From UBA2033 sp035345875 (GTDB taxonomy: Bacteria; Spirochaetota; Leptospiria; Leptospirales; Leptospiraceae), in contig DAORDH010000001.1 of NCBI GenBank assembly GCA_035345875.1, positions 1 to 64,000 on the forward strand: DNA of 64,000 nucleotides, given 5' to 3'. The stretch's first letter is position 1. Every line of letters starts with the position of its first letter. The notes below the pieces were generated by a model that saw only the letters and a program-made list of their open reading frames with translations, was not told the origin of the DNA and ran no database searches. The translations under genes were made by a program, and so were the position numbers. Below are positions 1 through 8,817 of this stretch, in pieces.

Positions 1-16
1 CTTCCATCTCTCAATC

Positions 17-780
17 ATGAAATTATCTTTGATGCCATTAGGCGTTGAGCACACTCTTAGAAACGAGCAACTCAAAGAGATTAATATTATGAAATTATCT
101 TTGATGCCATTAGGCGTTGAGCACGAAACGTCAGCCGGACACATTGCAGTTTGTGACGGGAAATGAAATTATCTTTGATGCCATTAGGCGTTGAGCACAC
201 TAATCTATTTATACACACTGTTTATTTCTGTTCCGGATGAAATTATCTTTGATGCCATTAGGCGTTGAGCACTATCTGTAGTAATTATACCGCCAGACAC
301 TGTATTTATATGAAATTATCTTTGATGCCATTAGGCGTTGAGCACAGTATAGAAGAAATTTTAATAAAATTAGAAAATTGCAAATGAAATTATCTTTGAT
401 GCCATTAGGCGTTGAGCACTCATCTGGTGCGTTAACTACATCAGAATCTTTCTTTTATGAAATTATCTTTGATGCCATTAGGCGTTGAGCACTTATAGAG
501 TTCTTAAAGACAATTCTATTTTAGCTTTATGAAATTATCTTTGATGCCATTAGGCGTTGAGCACATAAAGAAATGCTCTTTATTCAAGATAAGCCAAAGA
601 AATGAAATTATCTTTGATGCCATTAGGCGTTGAGCACAAACGTCGACCAAGGAAAAATTCTGTATAGGTATGATGAAATTATCTTTGATGCCATTAGGCG
701 TTGAGCACGAAAATGACACTGGTAAGAACAAAACAAACTTAACTATGAAATTATCTTTGATGCCATTAGGCGTTTATAAC
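17..780 (+). CRISPR. CRISPR array, 11 repeats and 10 spacers, trailer end
   Basis: Ten identical 36-base repeats start at 17, 89, 163, 237, 310, 384, 457, 529, 602 and 673. An eleventh at 745-780 matches for 30 bases and then differs at repeat positions 31, 33 and 34. Spacers are 35-38 bases long and all different. Repeat bases 15-20 (GATGCC) and 25-30 (GGCGTT) fold over an ATTA loop using G.U pairs, so the hairpin forms only in + strand RNA. Together with the degenerate right-end repeat this puts the leader to the left. The repeat ends in TTGAGCAC, a plausible 8-base 5' handle. It resembles from memory the Leptospira interrogans I-B repeat; the type is not provable because no cas gene is in the window. 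Bases 1-16 may be another spacer or the leader. Confidence 0.97.
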
Positions 781-956
781 AACCCCTTACCTCGATAGTC
801 TCAATGTTCCTCTCTATATGTCGAAACAGAATACTCTCGGTGTTCATCGTCCCAATCGCTGGTATTCTTTAATTCCCTTTTTTTATTTTCTACGTAACAA
901 TGCTGTAACATCTATCATAGATTATACAAGTATAAAGAGAGGAGTAATCATAACAT

Positions 957-1736
957 ATGGCTATTAGTGTAATCAGCAAAAAGCAAGGCGTGGAAAGAAA
1001 GTTAGAAGTCAGATTGGCTGAAAATCAATATGAAATCGAACAAACATTATCTCTTAGATACAATGTTTTTAATTTGGAAATGGGGGAAGGCTTACCGGAA
1101 TCAAGACAGGCACAGAAAGACAGAGATGAATATGATTATTACTCTGATCATTTAATAGTAAAAGATGAAACCGCGAATAAGATAGTTGGGACCTATCGCA
1201 TATTAAAGAGATCTGTTGCAAAGGCAAATATAGGCTTTTACTCTGAAAATGAATTTGATTTATCAAAAATCTATGAGTTCAAAGATGAAGTGGCAGAAGT
1301 TGGTAGAAGTTGTGTGCATGCAGATTATAGGGACGGGAGTGTGATTTCTCTCTTATGGTCTGGATTTGGGGAATATATGCTAAAAAACGATATTCGCTAT
1401 CTAATGGGCTGCGGATCGATTCACTCTATGGATTCAATCGTTGCCTCTCAAGCCTATGCGTATCTAAAAGAGAACAATGCACTTGCAGGAGAAGAATTCG
1501 GTGTAACTCCTTATGAGTCTTATCAATTAGTTGGGTTTGATCCCAATTATAAGGTGGCGGATTGGAAAGCAGTGAATAAAGCAATTCCACCTATCATTAA
1601 AGGTTATGTTCGACTTGGAGCAAAAATCTGTGGTTACCCAGCATTAGACAGAATCTTCAAAACAACAGATGTATTTGTTTTATTTGATAGAAAAGAAATC
1701 GATGAGCGTTATGGTAAACATTATTTAAAAGCATAA
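957..1736 (+). CDS. olsB: OlsB-like ornithine N-alpha-acyltransferase (GNAT fold)
   Basis: A 259-residue protein of the Acetyltransf_5 / hemolysin-like GNAT family. In this family OlsB moves a 3-hydroxyacyl chain from acyl-ACP to ornithine, the first step to ornithine lipids. Visible signatures are LRYNVFNLEMGEG near residue 33, DHLIV and VGTYRIL near 70-80, and EVGRSCVHADYRDG near 112-125, typical of this family's substrate pocket. There is no signal peptide, so it should act at the cytoplasmic face. The ATG follows AGAGGAG with about ten bases between. The broken M14 peptidase gene starts 5 bases downstream, suggesting one transcript. No olsA-like acyltransferase lies here, so the second step must be elsewhere. 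It could instead make another N-acyl amino acid. Confidence 0.8.
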   Translation: MAISVISKKQGVERKLEVRLAENQYEIEQTLSLRYNVFNLEMGEGLPESRQAQKDRDEYDYYSDHLIVKDETANKIVGTYRILKRSVAKANIGFYSENEFDLSKIYEFKDEVAEVGRSCVHADYRDGSVISLLWSGFGEYMLKNDIRYLMGCGSIHSMDSIVASQAYAYLKENNALAGEEFGVTPYESYQLVGFDPNYKVADWKAVNKAIPPIIKGYVRLGAKICGYPALDRIFKTTDVFVLFDRKEIDERYGKHYLKA

Positions 1737-1741
1737 TCTTC

Positions 1742-2728
1742 ATGTTAAAAGGAATTCGTCGATTAAATCGATATGAAAACAGAATCTTTAAAATTGTGAA
1801 AGATGGAGGCAAACTCGTTCGGCTTTCGCAATTGGGATTTTCTAGAAAGACTAAAGACAATTTTCGTTTTCCAATTTATTCTTTAGAAATTGGAAAAGAA
1901 AAAGCAATCCAGAAAAATCCAGTTGGAATTGTGGCAGGGGTTCATGGTCTAGAGACAATTGGAGTATGAGTCATTCTTGATTTTTTAGAATTTTTAGTAA
2001 ATAGTCCCCGTAAAGATTTTCTTCCAGAAATTTTTAATGGAGATTTGGGAATTGTAAGTATTCCTATCATTAATCCGGGCGGAATCGCAAAGTCCACTCG
2101 CTCTAATCCAAATGGTGTAGATCTCATGCGAAATTCAGGAGTAGATGCGATTAAAGCTCCGTTCTTTTTTGGGGGGCACAGAATCAGTTCTAATCTTCCT
2201 TATTTTAGAGGGAATTATCTAGAGTCTGAAGGACGTGCCGCCTATCGATTTACGAAGAAGTATTTTTTTAATAACAAAACAGCAATTATGCCATTGATAG
2301 ATATTCATTCTGGATTTGGATCGATAGATCATGTGTGGTGGCCTTTTGCTTTTACGACAGACGCTTGCAAGGATGAAAAAATATATAAGAAGATGGCGTG
2401 GCATTTAAAAGAAAAGAATTTGCATAGTGCTTATGAGTATGGTCCACAGAGTGAGACTTATACAACTCACGGAGATTTATGGGATTTACTCTACCTAGAA
2501 TATCAAAATAAAATTGAGAGTGAAAATTTAAAATCGAGATTTCTGCCCTGGACTTTAGAGATAGGAACTTGGTCTGATATTCCATTAGAACCATCAAAAC
2601 TCTTTCGAAAGCGTGGAATTTTTAATCCAGCGAAAGAAAACAAACAAGCAGTGATTCGAAACTATAGAAATTTCTTACGAGACTTTATAAGACTTGCTTC
2701 TTATAAAGTCTCTCATTGGATGAAGTGA
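1742..2728 (+). pseudogene. M14-family zinc carboxypeptidase, interrupted by in-frame TGA
   Basis: One reading frame of 329 codons is stopped only by TGA at 1967-1969. Before the stop lies GVHGLETIGV, whose HxxE is the first zinc-ligand pair of M14 / succinylglutamate-desuccinylase-like enzymes. After it, in the same frame, come NPNGVDLMRN (substrate-binding Asn/Arg region), DIHSGFG (third zinc His) and TLEIGT (catalytic Glu region). All catalytic parts survive, so the lesion is a single nonsense change, perhaps TGG (Trp) to TGA. It follows olsB by 5 bases. If functional it would remove amino acids or acyl groups from an amide substrate. A sequencing error or readthrough cannot be excluded. 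The 3' part alone (ATG-like start at 2045) would lack HxxE. Confidence 0.82.
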
Positions 2729-2775
2729 GAATATTTATACCACCTGCGAAGTCGTTAGTCGAGGCGCGGTAATCT

Positions 2776-3468
2776 TTAAGTTTTTTCTAATTTTTCCTGT
2801 GAATAGAATTTGTATAAAAATAAGAAACAAGAAGAAGATAGAATATGCCAAACTGCATGTCCTTGTAAAATGTGATTCATTGGATCACATATAATTCTTC
2901 TAAAATCAACTGTCCATGCAACAAATGCTAATACTAAGAATAATAAAGATAATTTATAATAAGAATAAGTTATTTCTTCTTTCATTTTTCTAAAAATGTA
3001 GAATTCTAAAATTAGACCGGCTAATACTTGTAAGGCGAAGATGGGAATTCCAAATGGCTTAAAAATATAAAGGAGAAGCATTGAAGCGGCTAGAATAATA
3101 AACTGTGTTCCGTGTTGATATTCTTTTTTGATTATCTTAGCTCTTTTTAGATTCATACTTAAGATCATCGTTGAAAATAAATACATAGAAGATAAGTCAA
3201 AGAATTGAAAAAAGAATGTGAAACTCGCATGGTATAAAAAGGAAGCGATACCGGTTGCGATTGCCATAGGACCAACTAATTTTAAGGAAGATATACTATC
3301 GTTTTTATTTTTCCAAATCAAATAAAAGCCAATAAATATATAAGCCAAATTCGACCATGTGTTCGATGGCTGTGTGATGATAGAGCAAATATTTTCTTCA
3401 CAATATTTGATAGTAGGCGGAGCAAAGGAACTCCAAAAGCATTCTGGTGGTAATTGAATTATTTCCAT
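2776..3468 (-). CDS. Ceramidase-like CREST-superfamily membrane hydrolase
   Basis: A 230-residue integral membrane protein of the alkaline ceramidase family (CREST superfamily). These are zinc enzymes that cut the amide bond of ceramides or related lipids inside the membrane. The N-terminus has YCEENIC then PSNTWSNLAY, the family opening. GIASFLYHASFTFF, followed by FFDLSSMY, supplies the first His and Asp, and GHAVWH near the C-terminus the two remaining His ligands. About seven hydrophobic helices are visible. It is convergent with the M14 gene (47 bases apart). Whether this organism makes sphingolipids is unknown; the nearby ornithine-lipid gene makes another amide-linked lipid a possible substrate. 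That last point is inference. Confidence 0.75.
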   Translation of the reverse strand: MEIIQLPPECFWSSFAPPTIKYCEENICSIITQPSNTWSNLAYIFIGFYLIWKNKNDSISSLKLVGPMAIATGIASFLYHASFTFFFQFFDLSSMYLFSTMILSMNLKRAKIIKKEYQHGTQFIILAASMLLLYIFKPFGIPIFALQVLAGLILEFYIFRKMKEEITYSYYKLSLLFLVLAFVAWTVDFRRIICDPMNHILQGHAVWHILSSSCFLFLYKFYSQEKLEKT

Positions 3469-3697
3469 TCTGCTATCTCTCTACTTACATTGAATAAAAA
3501 AAGTTTTTTATTTTATATTCTGTTTCTTTTTTGTTACATACTTGTTTCAGATCAGTTGCTCCAAATTAAATATTTCTTGACAAGAAACGATTGATTTTAA
3601 AAAACTGTGCAGCTTTTCTTTTTTTGATTCGTAGTAAAAAAATTCTTTCTTTTTCGCCAAATCAGTGTTATCCTCATCTATACCAAGGAGGCTCAGT

Positions 3698-3982
3698 ATG
3701 AATGAGATAACAATTTTCGCAATGGCTCTTCTTGCTGTTCCAGTATTTGCAAGATTCGCAAGAGTTGGTAAAGAGACAATGGCTAGATTTCACCTAATTG
3801 CACTTGGTGGAATCTTTTTACTTTTAGGAGAAGCCACTAGGCTTACAGCAGCTAAAATCGCGATTATCGCAACAATTCTTCCAATTGTTGATTTTACTAG
3901 CGCGTTAGCCGCTTACTCATTAGTGCTATTAGGCACTATCTGGCTTTCTCTCTATTACATAAAGCATCCAAGTGAAATATAG
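3698..3982 (+). CDS. Small three-helix membrane protein, function unknown
   Basis: A 94-residue hydrophobic protein with about three membrane spans. The frame is open further upstream, but the start at 3698 is chosen because AAGGAGG lies at 3685-3691, six bases before the ATG. It carries short charged loops (RFARVGKETMARFH and RLTAAK) between the helices. I do not recognise a family. It stands alone between the ceramidase-like gene (divergent) and radA (convergent), and a stem-loop terminator follows it. Confidence 0.7.
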   Translation: MNEITIFAMALLAVPVFARFARVGKETMARFHLIALGGIFLLLGEATRLTAAKIAIIATILPIVDFTSALAAYSLVLLGTIWLSLYYIKHPSEI

Positions 3983-4008
3983 GATAGCTTTTATTTGAAA
4001 AAGGAAAG

Positions 4009-4036
4009 AGTAGGGGCTTGTATTCACGCCTCTACT
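4009..4036. terminator. Stem-loop between convergent genes, probable terminator
   Basis: AGTAGGGGC (4009-4017) pairs with GCCTCTACT (4028-4036) with one G.T wobble across a 10-base loop. It lies between the stop of the small membrane protein and the stop of radA. On the minus strand it is followed by a C/T-rich tract, so it probably serves radA, perhaps both genes. Confidence 0.55.
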
Positions 4037-4041
4037 CAAGT

Positions 4042-5403
4042 TTAAAACAATTTTTCTAATTCCCTTATACTTTCAATTGGAATCAATTCTATTTTATGGT
4101 TTTTATCTTTTACTTCAGTTAAATTTCCCTTTGGGAGGATAATATTTGTTATCCCAATGCTTGTTAGATCTTTGAGTCTTGTATGGATGTGACTAACTGT
4201 TCTTACCTCGCCTGAGAGCCCAACTTCTCCAATCACTGCATAATTTTTCTTGGCTGGCTTTTCGATATAACTAGATACAATAGATGCACAGATTGCTAAA
4301 TCAAGAGCTGGTTCATCGATATTTAATCCACCTGCGAGGTTGCAGAATATATCACATTCAATCGTTTTTATTCCCATGAATTTTTCTAGAACAGCAGCAA
4401 GTAAAACAAGTCTTTTATTGTCCAATCCTTCTGCTGTTCTTCTTGCTTGTGAATAAGAGGAACGACTCACAAGTGCTTGCACTTCCACAGAGAGAGACCT
4501 GCTTCCTTCCATTACAACGGAAAGAATAGAACCAGTCCTATTTTCATGATCAGGGGAGATAAATAAATTATGTTTATCAATGATTTCGGTTAATCCATTT
4601 GATCTCATTTCAAAAACAGCTATATCGCCTACTGCCCCGAATCTATTTTTAATTCCTCGAAGAAGTCTATAATAATTTAATTTATCACTTTCGAAATACA
4701 GAACTGTGTCTACTATATGTTCTAGAACTTTTGGACCCGCGATACTTCCTTCTTTTGTAATATGACCAATCATAAAAATTGGTATATTTGTTTTTTTAGC
4801 AGTTTCTAATAGAAGCTGAGAACATTCCCTGAGTTGTGTTACTGTTCCTGCTGCATTTGGAATTGATTCTTTAGAAATGGTTTGTATAGAATCTACAAAG
4901 ACGATAGTTGGCTCTTCGTTTGCTATCATACTTGCGATGTTTTCTGCATAGATTTCGGATGAGATAAAAATATTTTTAGATTCTATACCCATTCGTTTTG
5001 CACGAAGACTGATTTGGCCTGCGGATTCTTCTCCGGAAATGTATAAAACTTTCCCTAATTTAGAAATGTTCTTGGAGATCTCAAGTATAAGTGTTGATTT
5101 TCCAACACCCGGTTCTCCACCAATAAGCGTCATACTCCCTGGAACAATACCTCCTCCCAAAACATGGTCTAGTTCTTTAAAGCCTGTGGGTATACGCTTG
5201 TAAGCCTCTTCGTTTATTTCGGAAATAGGCTTTGGTTTGCTGTATTTATCAACTTGAGATTTGAAACTTTGTTTACTAAATCTCTCTTGCCCAATTTCTT
5301 CCTGAATTGTATTCCATTCTCCACAGGATTCGCATTTTCCAGCCCAACGTGAGTATTCCTGTCCACAAGATTGACAGATAAAAAGTCGGACTTGCTTTTT
5401 CAA
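4042..5403 (-). CDS. radA: DNA repair/branch-migration protein RadA
   Basis: A 453-residue RadA (Sms), a RecA-like DnaB-type motor that drives branch migration during recombination. It has a four-Cys zinc finger at C10, C13, C24 and C27, a Walker A GGEPGVGKST near residue 95, the RadA hallmark KNRFG near 252, and a C-terminal Lon-protease-like domain with the EKFMGIK and GEVGLSGEVR regions. Length is normal for the family. The start overlaps the stop of the RNase D-like gene by 4 bases (ATGA type), so the two are translationally coupled, with rnd upstream. Confidence 0.97.
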   Translation of the reverse strand: MKKQVRLFICQSCGQEYSRWAGKCESCGEWNTIQEEIGQERFSKQSFKSQVDKYSKPKPISEINEEAYKRIPTGFKELDHVLGGGIVPGSMTLIGGEPGVGKSTLILEISKNISKLGKVLYISGEESAGQISLRAKRMGIESKNIFISSEIYAENIASMIANEEPTIVFVDSIQTISKESIPNAAGTVTQLRECSQLLLETAKKTNIPIFMIGHITKEGSIAGPKVLEHIVDTVLYFESDKLNYYRLLRGIKNRFGAVGDIAVFEMRSNGLTEIIDKHNLFISPDHENRTGSILSVVMEGSRSLSVEVQALVSRSSYSQARRTAEGLDNKRLVLLAAVLEKFMGIKTIECDIFCNLAGGLNIDEPALDLAICASIVSSYIEKPAKKNYAVIGEVGLSGEVRTVSHIHTRLKDLTSIGITNIILPKGNLTEVKDKNHKIELIPIESIRELEKLF

Positions 5404-6038
5404 TGCTCTAAAACATCCTTAAGTTCTAGAAAGTCCAAATCAATTAGGGTGGGAAGAAATTGAAAGCATTTAGAGGCTATCTCATATCGATTCTCTCTAA
5501 TTAGAATTTCTGTTAGTTGGTGTTCGAGTGATATCAGATATCGAACATCCTCAGTAGCATATTCTAACTGGTCTTTTGTTAAAACTTTTTTTCCCCAATC
5601 ACTCGATTGATTTTTTTTATCTATATTCACATCAAAAAATTCTCGTATGAGTTCTTTGAGACCATGCTTATCAGTATAGGTTCTAGCTAACTTACTCGCA
5701 ATCTTTGTGCAGAAGACTTTATTTACTTGTATACCTAAATAGGTTTTCAGAAAAAGCATATCCATTCTAGCAAAATGAAATATTTTAACAATATCAGGAT
5801 TCTCAAATAATTTTTTAAGTAGTGGCGCTTGCTTTTGATCGGGTAAGATTTGAATTAAACTAAAACGATTGCTGGAATCACAAATTTGAATGAGACACAA
5901 ACGATCTCTTCGGGGATTTAGACCCATCATTTCACAGTCAATTGCAAGATGAGTATCTTTGGAATATGCTTCAAAGTATTCTTCATCAATATCAGATTGA
6001 AAAACTTTCGGCTTCAAGGGTGAATGTTTTTGTTGCAT
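5400..6038 (-). CDS. rnd: RNase D-like 3'-5' exonuclease
   Basis: A 212-residue DEDD-family exonuclease with only the catalytic domain. LAIDCEMMGL near residue 34 gives the first Asp/Glu pair, FHFARMDMLFL the second Asp, and YATEDVRYL the DEDDy Tyr and Asp. The full-length Escherichia coli RNase D has two C-terminal HRDC domains that are absent here, so this is the short form seen in many bacteria. Its likely role is 3' trimming of tRNA or other structured RNA in the cytoplasm. It is the first gene of a two-gene unit with radA. Confidence 0.88.
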   Translation of the reverse strand: MQQKHSPLKPKVFQSDIDEEYFEAYSKDTHLAIDCEMMGLNPRRDRLCLIQICDSSNRFSLIQILPDQKQAPLLKKLFENPDIVKIFHFARMDMLFLKTYLGIQVNKVFCTKIASKLARTYTDKHGLKELIREFFDVNIDKKNQSSDWGKKVLTKDQLEYATEDVRYLISLEHQLTEILIRENRYEIASKCFQFLPTLIDLDFLELKDVLEH

Positions 6039-6216
6039 AAATAATTACTTAGATAAATACCTTTTAAAAGATGATAATTATACTAGCTGTCATAAATAAT
6101 TTACTGTTATATTTGACAGGAAGAACAGACTGAATGATTGTTAAAAATGACTTCTTTCCAATCTGTATCAAACTAATATTTACATCCGATTGATGTTACC
6201 ATAGTTGTAGGATAAA

Positions 6217-8127
6217 ATGAATAAAGCCACTTTAAAATATAAAATTTTTAATAAAATATACAATTCAGAATTTAGAAAGCATTCAGAAAATCGGTATTTA
6301 AGTGAGGATAACTTATTTGAATTAAAATTTCAAAGAAAAAAAGATAAGCTAGGTGCGATTCTTTTTATTGGAAGTCTTTCTTGGATCGATCATCAACGAC
6401 CTTCTATAGGACTTGTGATTTTAGACTTACGGATTGACTTGAATTTTGATGAATCCTTTACGAATTTAAATATTCTGCAGCATGGCTACCAGTCTTGGAG
6501 TTTTACCACTCGCTATTCATCAGAAGACAAAGACTATTCGCCTAGACTTTTAGGTTTTTTAAAGTATGGACAGGAAAATATTTATACAGACCATGCAGGC
6601 AAACCTGGAAATTTTGTGAGCGAAGGTCTTTTAATTGGTTATTCAAAAACAGAAGAAAAAGGCTTTCTAATCGGAGTCAATGAAATAGGCAGTCAATTTA
6701 CCAAATTTCATATTCTTTGGGATGCAAATAAAATAAATTCTCTTTCTATTATATACGATTTCTATTCTACACCTGAATTTAAAAACAATACTCCAGTTGA
6801 ACTGACACAAGTTCGCTTGGATTTATTTAATGACACTCCACCTGAATTGATTTTAGAGGAGTATGCAAGCGGACTCGGAAAGAAAGCAAAGGTCAAAACA
6901 TTTGAAGAAAATGTGCCCACTGGTTGGTGCTCTTGGTATTATTATTATACAAACATATCTGAAGAAATTATACTTTCCAATTTACATGAAGTTAAAAATA
7001 GGAAGCTTCCAATTGAATTTTTTCAAATAGATGATGGATATCAAAATGAAATTGGCGATTGGACTGTAGTAAATGAAAAATTTCCAAGAGGAGTTCGATT
7101 TCTTGCGGAAGAAATTAAAAAACAAGGACTAACGCCAGGAATTTGGATTGCACCCTTTTTAGTCAGACAAAAGAGTTCATTTTTTACACTTTATCCCGAA
7201 GCAATCTTAAAAGATGCAAAGGGCAAGCCTGTTCCTGCAATTTGGAATCCACTTTGGGGTCTTGATTTCACTTATACGTTAGATGTAACCCATCCTAAAT
7301 CAATTGAATTTTTAGAGGAATTATTTAAGACCTTTACTAAAGATTATGGTTATAGTTATCTCAAATTAGATTTCTTATTCTCTGCTTCTCTGCCAGGTGT
7401 TCCTTATAATAAAAGATTAACGCCTTTTGAAAGATACCGGCAAGCACTTGAGTTAATTCGAAAAGTAGTTGGAAAAAATACATTTTTATTAGGATGTGGT
7501 GCCCCTTTGATTCCATCGATTGGAATTTTTGATGGGATGCGAATTGGCTGTGATGTAACACCTTTTTGGTATCCGGAAATCAAAAGAAGAATGCTAAGAG
7601 ATAAACATGCGTTATCTACCGAGAAAGGGCTTATTAATACAATCAATCGAAGTTTTATGCATAGAAATCTATGGCTAAATGATCCTGACTGTTTGATCGT
7701 GCGAAAAGAGAAGAATAAAATGACTCCTGAGCAAACCATTCTTATGGCAACCGTTATGGCAATGAGTGGAGGAATTTTATTAGTTAGCGATAATTTGGTT
7801 ACAATTGAAGAGGATCGAGTTCAAATCCTACAAAAAGCATTGGATCTTAGTAAGCTTTGCCAAAAAAAGAAATCGATTCCTCTTGGCATGTTTGGAAATT
7901 CATTTCCCCGTGGATTTATAAATGAGAATGGTTTTTTTGCCGTTTGGAACCCAACCCCTAAAGACGATTGGATCGAATTAGATATTCCATTTAAAGTGAA
8001 ATTGATTGATTCAAATGATTATTGGACTGGAGAAAAAATCTACAGTTTAAAAGTAGATAACAACCTTAAAAAAATCAAAGTAATGTTGAAGCCATTTCAG
8101 GCAATTGTGATTGGAGTAAAAAATTAG
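6217..8127 (+). CDS. Alpha-galactosidase, glycoside hydrolase family 36
   Basis: A 636-residue retaining glycosidase. GWCSWYYYY near residue 237 begins the (beta/alpha)8 barrel, followed by FFQIDDGYQ and GIWIAPF. YLKLDFLF near 385 carries the catalytic nucleophile Asp, and GCDVTPFW near 444 carries the acid/base Asp. An N-terminal beta-sandwich and a C-terminal beta domain fill the remainder. No signal peptide is seen, so it would be cytoplasmic. GH36 members cleave alpha-1,6-galactosides such as melibiose or raffinose; the exact substrate is not deducible and no sugar transporter is adjacent. Sugar use is unusual in classic fatty-acid-eating Leptospira, so it may act on glycogen-like or compatible-solute galactosides. 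Confidence 0.88.
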   Translation: MNKATLKYKIFNKIYNSEFRKHSENRYLSEDNLFELKFQRKKDKLGAILFIGSLSWIDHQRPSIGLVILDLRIDLNFDESFTNLNILQHGYQSWSFTTRYSSEDKDYSPRLLGFLKYGQENIYTDHAGKPGNFVSEGLLIGYSKTEEKGFLIGVNEIGSQFTKFHILWDANKINSLSIIYDFYSTPEFKNNTPVELTQVRLDLFNDTPPELILEEYASGLGKKAKVKTFEENVPTGWCSWYYYYTNISEEIILSNLHEVKNRKLPIEFFQIDDGYQNEIGDWTVVNEKFPRGVRFLAEEIKKQGLTPGIWIAPFLVRQKSSFFTLYPEAILKDAKGKPVPAIWNPLWGLDFTYTLDVTHPKSIEFLEELFKTFTKDYGYSYLKLDFLFSASLPGVPYNKRLTPFERYRQALELIRKVVGKNTFLLGCGAPLIPSIGIFDGMRIGCDVTPFWYPEIKRRMLRDKHALSTEKGLINTINRSFMHRNLWLNDPDCLIVRKEKNKMTPEQTILMATVMAMSGGILLVSDNLVTIEEDRVQILQKALDLSKLCQKKKSIPLGMFGNSFPRGFINENGFFAVWNPTPKDDWIELDIPFKVKLIDSNDYWTGEKIYSLKVDNNLKKIKVMLKPFQAIVIGVKN

Positions 8128-8185
8128 GTTGCAATTCGATTGGATTTTGGGTTAATGTATGAGAAAATTTTTTAAGGAGTATCTT

Positions 8186-8659
8186 ATGAAAGTTATTTTT
8201 CCAATTTTGATTAGTGTTTTATTTTTACTAATAAACTGTCAAGTTTCAGAATCGGTGGGGTCTGCATCCACCTCGCTCAATGGAGTTTCTACATCCTCAA
8301 ACTCTATTTCGAAAATTTCAGATTCTGTCCAAAGTCTATCAGGCTCAATTCAGTCTATCAGTGGTTCTAGTTCGGGTGGAAGTAAAGCACAAATGCAGAC
8401 CTATAAAATGGATGTGAGGGACCTAACCGCTATTTACTATCAAACTGGCTTCAATCATGAATTTAAGAAAGATTTAAATACAGTGGCTCAAAAAAATGGT
8501 CTCCTAGAATGGCAGACAGATGCATTAACCTATATTGCTATTGGAGAAGGTTTAAAAAAAGCAAATATGTCTGAATACGATTTTAAGGTTTTTTTAAGTA
8601 ATTTTGAATCCAAAAAGGAACTCGGAAAGTTTCTAAAAGAAGGATATACTTCTCTTTAA
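8186..8659 (+). CDS. Putative lipoprotein with Ser-rich linker
   Basis: 157 residues from the ATG at 8186, which follows AAGGAG; an upstream ATG in the same frame (8159) has no ribosome site. The signal peptide ends in a spirochaete-style lipobox, LLINC, so Cys17 would be lipidated. Residues 18-75 are rich in Ser, Gly and Thr (SxS repeats such as SLSGSIQSISGSSSGG), a likely surface tether. The C-terminal 80 residues (YKMDVRDLTAIYY onward) look helical and globular. I cannot assign a function. It follows the alpha-galactosidase on the same strand. Confidence 0.72.
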   Translation: MKVIFPILISVLFLLINCQVSESVGSASTSLNGVSTSSNSISKISDSVQSLSGSIQSISGSSSGGSKAQMQTYKMDVRDLTAIYYQTGFNHEFKKDLNTVAQKNGLLEWQTDALTYIAIGEGLKKANMSEYDFKVFLSNFESKKELGKFLKEGYTSL

Positions 8660-8690
8660 AGAAAAAAGTCTTAAATTTTCCTAAAAAAGC

Positions 8691-8725
8691 GCTACTTTTT
8701 TCTTTTTTATGGTAGAAAAAGTAGC
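8691..8725. repeat. Perfect 10-base inverted repeat between genes
   Basis: GCTACTTTTT (8691-8700) and AAAAAGTAGC (8716-8725) are exact reverse complements around a 15-base loop. It lies 32 bases after the lipoprotein stop and 92 before the next start. On the minus strand a T-run follows, on the plus strand none does. It may stop antisense transcription or protect the lipoprotein mRNA 3' end. Confidence 0.5.
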
Positions 8726-8817
8726 CAAATCAGAAAATTGTTGCATTTTTAGTAAAGTTATTTACAATACTGTAAAAATGTCTACACAAATGAAAAGATT
8801 CGTTCGAGGATATTAGT

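Noticed and set aside
516..731. Minus-strand open frame of 71 codons across the CRISPR array
   Set aside because: It reads the repeats, and repeats the same peptide; it is an artefact of the array.
1967..2010. Selenocysteine insertion at the M14 TGA
   Set aside because: The only stem after the TGA is a weak ATTCT/AGAAT pair with a 9-base loop; no SECIS-like loop. Sec is unlikely at this site.
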